Shown piece after piece: positions 61,148 to 64,000 of a stretch of DNA of 64,000 nt. A program made the position numbers and the translations under genes. Positions within the stretch are counted from its first letter, which is position 1. Each line of letters begins with the position of its first letter. The stretch covers positions 1 to 64,000 of the forward strand of contig JACKCC010000015.1 of the NCBI GenBank assembly GCA_020634245.1, written 5' to 3'. The stretch comes from Ardenticatenaceae bacterium. GTDB lineage: Bacteria; Chloroflexota; Anaerolineae; Promineifilales; Promineifilaceae. The notes below the pieces were generated by a model. It did not search any database and had not been told where the DNA came from. It worked only from the letters and a program-made list of their open reading frames with translations.

Positions 61148-61215
61148 GTCATTCCTGCGAAGGCAGGAATCCACTTTTGCACAAGTATGGATTCCCGCCT
61201 TCGCGGGAATGACAA
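61148..61215. repeat. REP-like palindromic element, copy 2
   Basis: GTCATTCCTGCGAAGGCAGG and ATTCCCGCCTTCGCGGGAAT hairpins, joined by a short A/T-rich centre; matches the element at 35224-35281. Confidence 0.85.
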
Positions 61216-61265
61216 GTGAAAGATATTTTGGCTACAAAGTCATAATCTTTAAGGAGACAAATCTT

Positions 61266-62522
61266 ATGAACTCACGAGAACGAGTATTAACATCCATGAA
61301 TTATCAGCAGCCGGATAAGGTGCCGATTGATTTTGGGTCGTACCACTCCAGCAGCATCATGGCGATTGCCTATGCCAAACTGCGCGATTATTTAGGTCTG
61401 CCCAAAAAACCAATCCGCGTCTACGACATCCCGCAGCAGTTAGCCATCATTGACGATGACGTACTGGACCGATTCAATGTGGATGTCATCGAGTTGGGGC
61501 GCGGCTTCAACAACGACGACGCCGATTGGAAAGAATGGGTGCTGCCGGACGGCACGGAATGTCTCATCCCTGTATGGGTAGATGTTGAAAAAGATGCTGA
61601 TGGCAATTGGGTCATTCACGGGCCGGATCGCAAAACAGAGATTGCCATCCAAAAGCCGGGGATGGTCTACTTCGACCAGACGTATTACCCGTTTGCCGAA
61701 GACCCGGCCGAGAAGATTGACCAGTTGGAGGAACTGTTTGCTTACAATATGTGGACGGCCGTTGTCTCCCCACCCGGACCCCATCAATGGAACGAAGAAG
61801 GGATGCGCTATCTAGCCGAAGGTGCCAAGAAGCTGCGCGAAAGTACCGACCGCGCCATCGTCGGCATTTACGGCGGGTCTATTTTTGAAGTCGGCCAGAT
61901 GTTCTTCCGCAATGACAACTGGTATATGGCCCTGGCCGCCGAACCAGACCTGATCCATCGTTGGCTGGATAAGTTGGTCAGCATCCACCTGAAACGGATC
62001 AACATGTTCATGGACGCTGTTGGCCCGTACATCGACGTCTACCTGTCCAGCGATGACTACGGGATGCAGACTGGGCCGCAAATTTCCCCGGCCATGTTCC
62101 GCGAATTCTTCAAACCCCGTCATAAGATGATGTGGGATCTGGTGAAATCCAAAAAGCCGGACATCAAAGTCAAAATGCACTCCTGCGGCAGCATCAACGC
62201 CTTGCTGCCAGACATGATTGACGCCGGTCTGGATGCGGTCAATCCGGTGCAGACAAACTGCAAATTAATGGAGCCGGAACGGCTGAAAAGCCAGTTCAAA
62301 GACCAGATCACTTTCTGGGGCGGCGGCTGCAACACCCAGTATGTCTTGCCCAAAGGGACGCCGGAAGAGGTGCGCGAGGACGTGTTCCGTAATTTAGATA
62401 TCTTCGTTCCTCAGGGCGGCTATGTCTTCCAGCAAATCCACAATATTCAGGCGGATGTGCCGCCGGAAAATATCGTGGCGATGTTTGACGCGGTGGCCGA
62501 GTGGAATAAGTTGAATATGTAA
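61266..62522 (+). CDS. UroD-family methyltransferase (second of two)
   Basis: A 418-residue UroD-fold protein from the ATG at 61266 (MNSRERVLTSM), AAGGAG upstream. Blocks: DVYLSSDDYGMQTGPQISP, IKVKMHSCGSINALLPDMI, LDAVNPVQTNCKLMEPERL, FWGGGCNTQYVLPKGTPEEV. The zinc-type HSC motif is kept, and a GGGCN Cys is near, but the C-terminal Cys position reads GGYVFQQ. It differs enough from its neighbour to suggest one acts on the substrate and the other on the final methyl acceptor. Confidence 0.86.
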   Translation: MNSRERVLTSMNYQQPDKVPIDFGSYHSSSIMAIAYAKLRDYLGLPKKPIRVYDIPQQLAIIDDDVLDRFNVDVIELGRGFNNDDADWKEWVLPDGTECLIPVWVDVEKDADGNWVIHGPDRKTEIAIQKPGMVYFDQTYYPFAEDPAEKIDQLEELFAYNMWTAVVSPPGPHQWNEEGMRYLAEGAKKLRESTDRAIVGIYGGSIFEVGQMFFRNDNWYMALAAEPDLIHRWLDKLVSIHLKRINMFMDAVGPYIDVYLSSDDYGMQTGPQISPAMFREFFKPRHKMMWDLVKSKKPDIKVKMHSCGSINALLPDMIDAGLDAVNPVQTNCKLMEPERLKSQFKDQITFWGGGCNTQYVLPKGTPEEVREDVFRNLDIFVPQGGYVFQQIHNIQADVPPENIVAMFDAVAEWNKLNM

Positions 62523-62629
62523 AAAGAAGCTCACACAAAGGCGCGAAGACGCAAAGGGAAAAATCTTGGCGACTTGGCGGCTTTGCGTAACATCAATTAA
62601 AGATAAACCTTATTAAAAGGAGCAAAACC
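62523..62629. repeat. Short-period spacer (ggcgcgaagacgcaaag type)
   Basis: AAGGCGCGAAGACGCAAAGG and, in reverse complement sense, GGCGACTTGGCGGCTTTGCG form a loose inverted repeat before the corrinoid gene's AAGGAG site. Confidence 0.5.
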
Positions 62630-63265
62630 ATGAGTTTAGAAACGATTTATGATGCTGTATTAAATGGAAAGATGAAAGAAGCCAAAGCTGAAACCCAAAT
62701 TGCCGTTGACGCAGGCGTAGCTGCTGGCGATATTTTGCACAAGGCTTGCATTCCGGCGATGACCGAAGTCGGTCGTCAATTTGAGATTGGCGAACGGTTC
62801 GTGCCGGAGATGTTGATTGCCGCTCGGGCGATGTCGGGGGCGTTGGAGATATTACGGCCGTTGCTCATCGAAGAAAAAGTCGAAACCATCGGCAAAGTTG
62901 TCATCGGCACAGTGGCTGGCGACCTGCACGACATCGGAAAAAACCTCGTCGCCATGATGTTGGAAGGGGCTGGATTCGAGATCATTGATTTAGGCAACGA
63001 TGTCGCCCCCGAAAAATTCGTCGCTGCCATCGAAGAACACAAACCGGATGTCGTCGGCATGTCCGCCCTGCTTACAACCACGATGGCTTCCATTGGCAAA
63101 ACAATGGATGCCATTCTCCGCGCCGAAATTCGCGACGAGGTCAAAGTCGTCATCGGCGGCGCGCCCGTCACCCAGGAATTTGCCGACAAAGTCGGCGCCG
63201 ACGGTTTTGCCGCCGACGCTGGCAGCGCGCCACGCGTCGTCAAGGCGCTGTTGGGGATTGAGTAA
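62630..63265 (+). CDS. Corrinoid (B12-binding) methyl carrier protein
   Basis: A 211-residue protein. An N-terminal four-helix cap (about 1-85) is followed by a Rossmann-like cobalamin domain with TVAGDLHDIGKNLVAMMLEG, the D-x-H-x-x-G motif whose His replaces dimethylbenzimidazole, then IIDLGNDVAPEKF and VGMSALLTTTMASI and VVIGGAPV. This is the MtbC/MtrC-like carrier of three-part methyl transfer systems. The upstream UroD-like genes are its likely partners. Confidence 0.93.
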   Translation: MSLETIYDAVLNGKMKEAKAETQIAVDAGVAAGDILHKACIPAMTEVGRQFEIGERFVPEMLIAARAMSGALEILRPLLIEEKVETIGKVVIGTVAGDLHDIGKNLVAMMLEGAGFEIIDLGNDVAPEKFVAAIEEHKPDVVGMSALLTTTMASIGKTMDAILRAEIRDEVKVVIGGAPVTQEFADKVGADGFAADAGSAPRVVKALLGIE

Positions 63266-63269
63266 ATTT

Positions 63270-63302
63270 AGATGACAGTCACTTTCAAAGTGATTGTCAT
63301 CT
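63270..63302 (+). repeat. Hairpin between corrinoid and isomerase genes
   Basis: AGATGACAGTCACTT pairs with AAGTGATTGTCATCT (15 bp, one G-T pair) around a 3-base loop. No T tract follows, and the ATG of the next gene is 13 bases away. Confidence 0.7.
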
Positions 63303-63314
63303 GAGGAAACCACG

Positions 63315-64000
63315 ATGATACAAGTTGCCAATGCGCCTTGTTCATGGGGCGTAATCGAAAACATTGAAGGAGAACGGGGCGGCTACGTCCAGGTTCTCGA
63401 TGAAATGCAGGCGACCGGCTACGTCGGCACAGAGTTGGGCGATTGGGGTTTCATGCCCGCCGATCCAGATAAGCTGCGTCAGGAATTGGAATCCCGTAAT
63501 CTGAAACTGTTGGCTTCGTGGGTAAGTGTCTTTTTGCACGATGAATCTTGCCATGCCGAAAGTGAAGCAGAGGTTGTGCGTACCGCTCGCCTGCTGGCTG
63601 AAGTTGGCGGCCCGGATAATTTCATTGTTCTTGGCAACGACCCCTACGGCGACCCCATGCGCACGTTAAACGCCGGCCGCATCCAGCCGGAACACGAAAT
63701 GAGCGAAGCACAGTGGGATGTTTTTACTGCCGGGGCCAACCGGCTGGCCCGTGCTGTGATGAAAGAAACCGGCCTGCGTACCGTCTTCCATCACCACATC
63801 GGCACCTGGGTCGAAACCCCGGCCGAAATTGTTAAATTATTGGAGCGCACCGACCCCGACATTTTAGGGCTGGTCTTCGACACCGGCCACTACCGCTTCG
63901 GCGGCGGCGATCCTGTTGAGGGATTGACCCGCCACGCCGACCGCATCTGGCATGTGCATTTCAAAGACCATGAACCCAACGTGGCCGCCGAATCGCGCCA
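63315..64000 (+). CDS. Sugar isomerase/epimerase, IolE-like (C-terminus off the window)
   Basis: The first 228 residues are visible; the gene leaves the right edge. VANAPCSWGVIENIEGERGG and the following YVGTELGDWGFMP match the IolE (inosose dehydratase) opening, and LRTVFHHHIGTWVETPAEI, LVFDTGHYRFGGGDPVEG and HVHFKDHEP supply the expected Glu/Asp/His metal site. IolE removes water from 2-keto-myo-inositol. This is the strongest single hint that the locus handles a cyclitol. Confidence 0.87.
   Translation, partial: MIQVANAPCSWGVIENIEGERGGYVQVLDEMQATGYVGTELGDWGFMPADPDKLRQELESRNLKLLASWVSVFLHDESCHAESEAEVVRTARLLAEVGGPDNFIVLGNDPYGDPMRTLNAGRIQPEHEMSEAQWDVFTAGANRLARAVMKETGLRTVFHHHIGTWVETPAEIVKLLERTDPDILGLVFDTGHYRFGGGDPVEGLTRHADRIWHVHFKDHEPNVAAESR

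Noticed and set aside
63270..63302. Transcription terminator
   Set aside because: The hairpin lacks a T tract and sits right before the next gene's start, so it is listed as a repeat.

Overview
This window looks like chromosomal DNA of a Chloroflexota bacterium (Anaerolineae, Caldilinea or Ardenticatenia-like). That placement is an inference from gene content: DUF4388 and V4R signalling proteins, multi-GAF histidine kinases, a death-like effector domain fused to TPRs, DUF3048 and M23 surface proteins, and ISAs1 elements. No rRNA or other decisive marker is present. A palindromic octamer, ACGGCCGT, occurs about 70-75 times by eye where about one copy is expected by chance. It fills the first 41 kb except one 5.3-kb island, and is sparse after 41 kb.

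Layout. 0-13.2 kb (minus strand): one long co-directional run. In transcription order it holds a DUF4388 protein, an MglA-like small GTPase, an alpha/beta hydrolase, a V4R protein, a hexapeptide acyltransferase-like protein, a reductase resembling cyanobacterial acyl-ACP reductase, a response regulator with a dead GGDEF domain, a 1203-residue histidine kinase, a receiver protein, a second related hydrolase, DUF3048 and M23. A good promoter lies upstream of the DUF4388 gene. 13.5-15.7 kb: tRNA-Leu, tilS, tRNA-Pro, a CAT-anticodon tRNA and tRNA-Gly. 16-26.3 kb: glycosyltransferase, aldo/keto reductase, gamma-glutamyltransferase-like enzyme, EAD/TPR membrane protein, and a regulator plus ABC-2 exporter operon in which the permease is fused to a YhfC-like domain.

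26.3-31.55 kb: a Gabija-type defence pair (gajA, gajB) of lower GC that lacks the octamer. An ISAs1 element with a 10-bp target duplication has landed in the last codons of gajB; the displaced original tail is still readable beyond the element. 31.6-41.3 kb: DUF2306, hotdog thioesterase, M20 peptidase, receiver-like protein, YdcF-like protein and DNA methyltransferase. These are followed by a decay zone with a shattered aconitase X (large and swivel parts) and a frameshifted N-formylglutamate amidohydrolase-like gene, then a Ser/Thr kinase with TPRs. A second ISAs1 element, also with a 10-bp duplication, marks the border.

42.9-64 kb: tRNA-Pro(CGG) beside a truncated tRNA copy, then a catabolic locus running rightward. 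It has two LacI regulators with three matching operator-like sites, a membrane HExxH protein, a CUT2 sugar ABC importer, an SDR, three Gfo/Idh/MocA oxidoreductases, a membrane di-iron desaturase or hydroxylase, a PanB-like protein lacking canonical catalytic residues, an alcohol dehydrogenase, three TIM-barrel isomerases, two UroD-family methyltransferases and a corrinoid protein. The best reading is uptake and breakdown of a sugar or cyclitol, possibly O-methylated, with the methyl group passed to a corrinoid. The substrate is not determinable from sequence.
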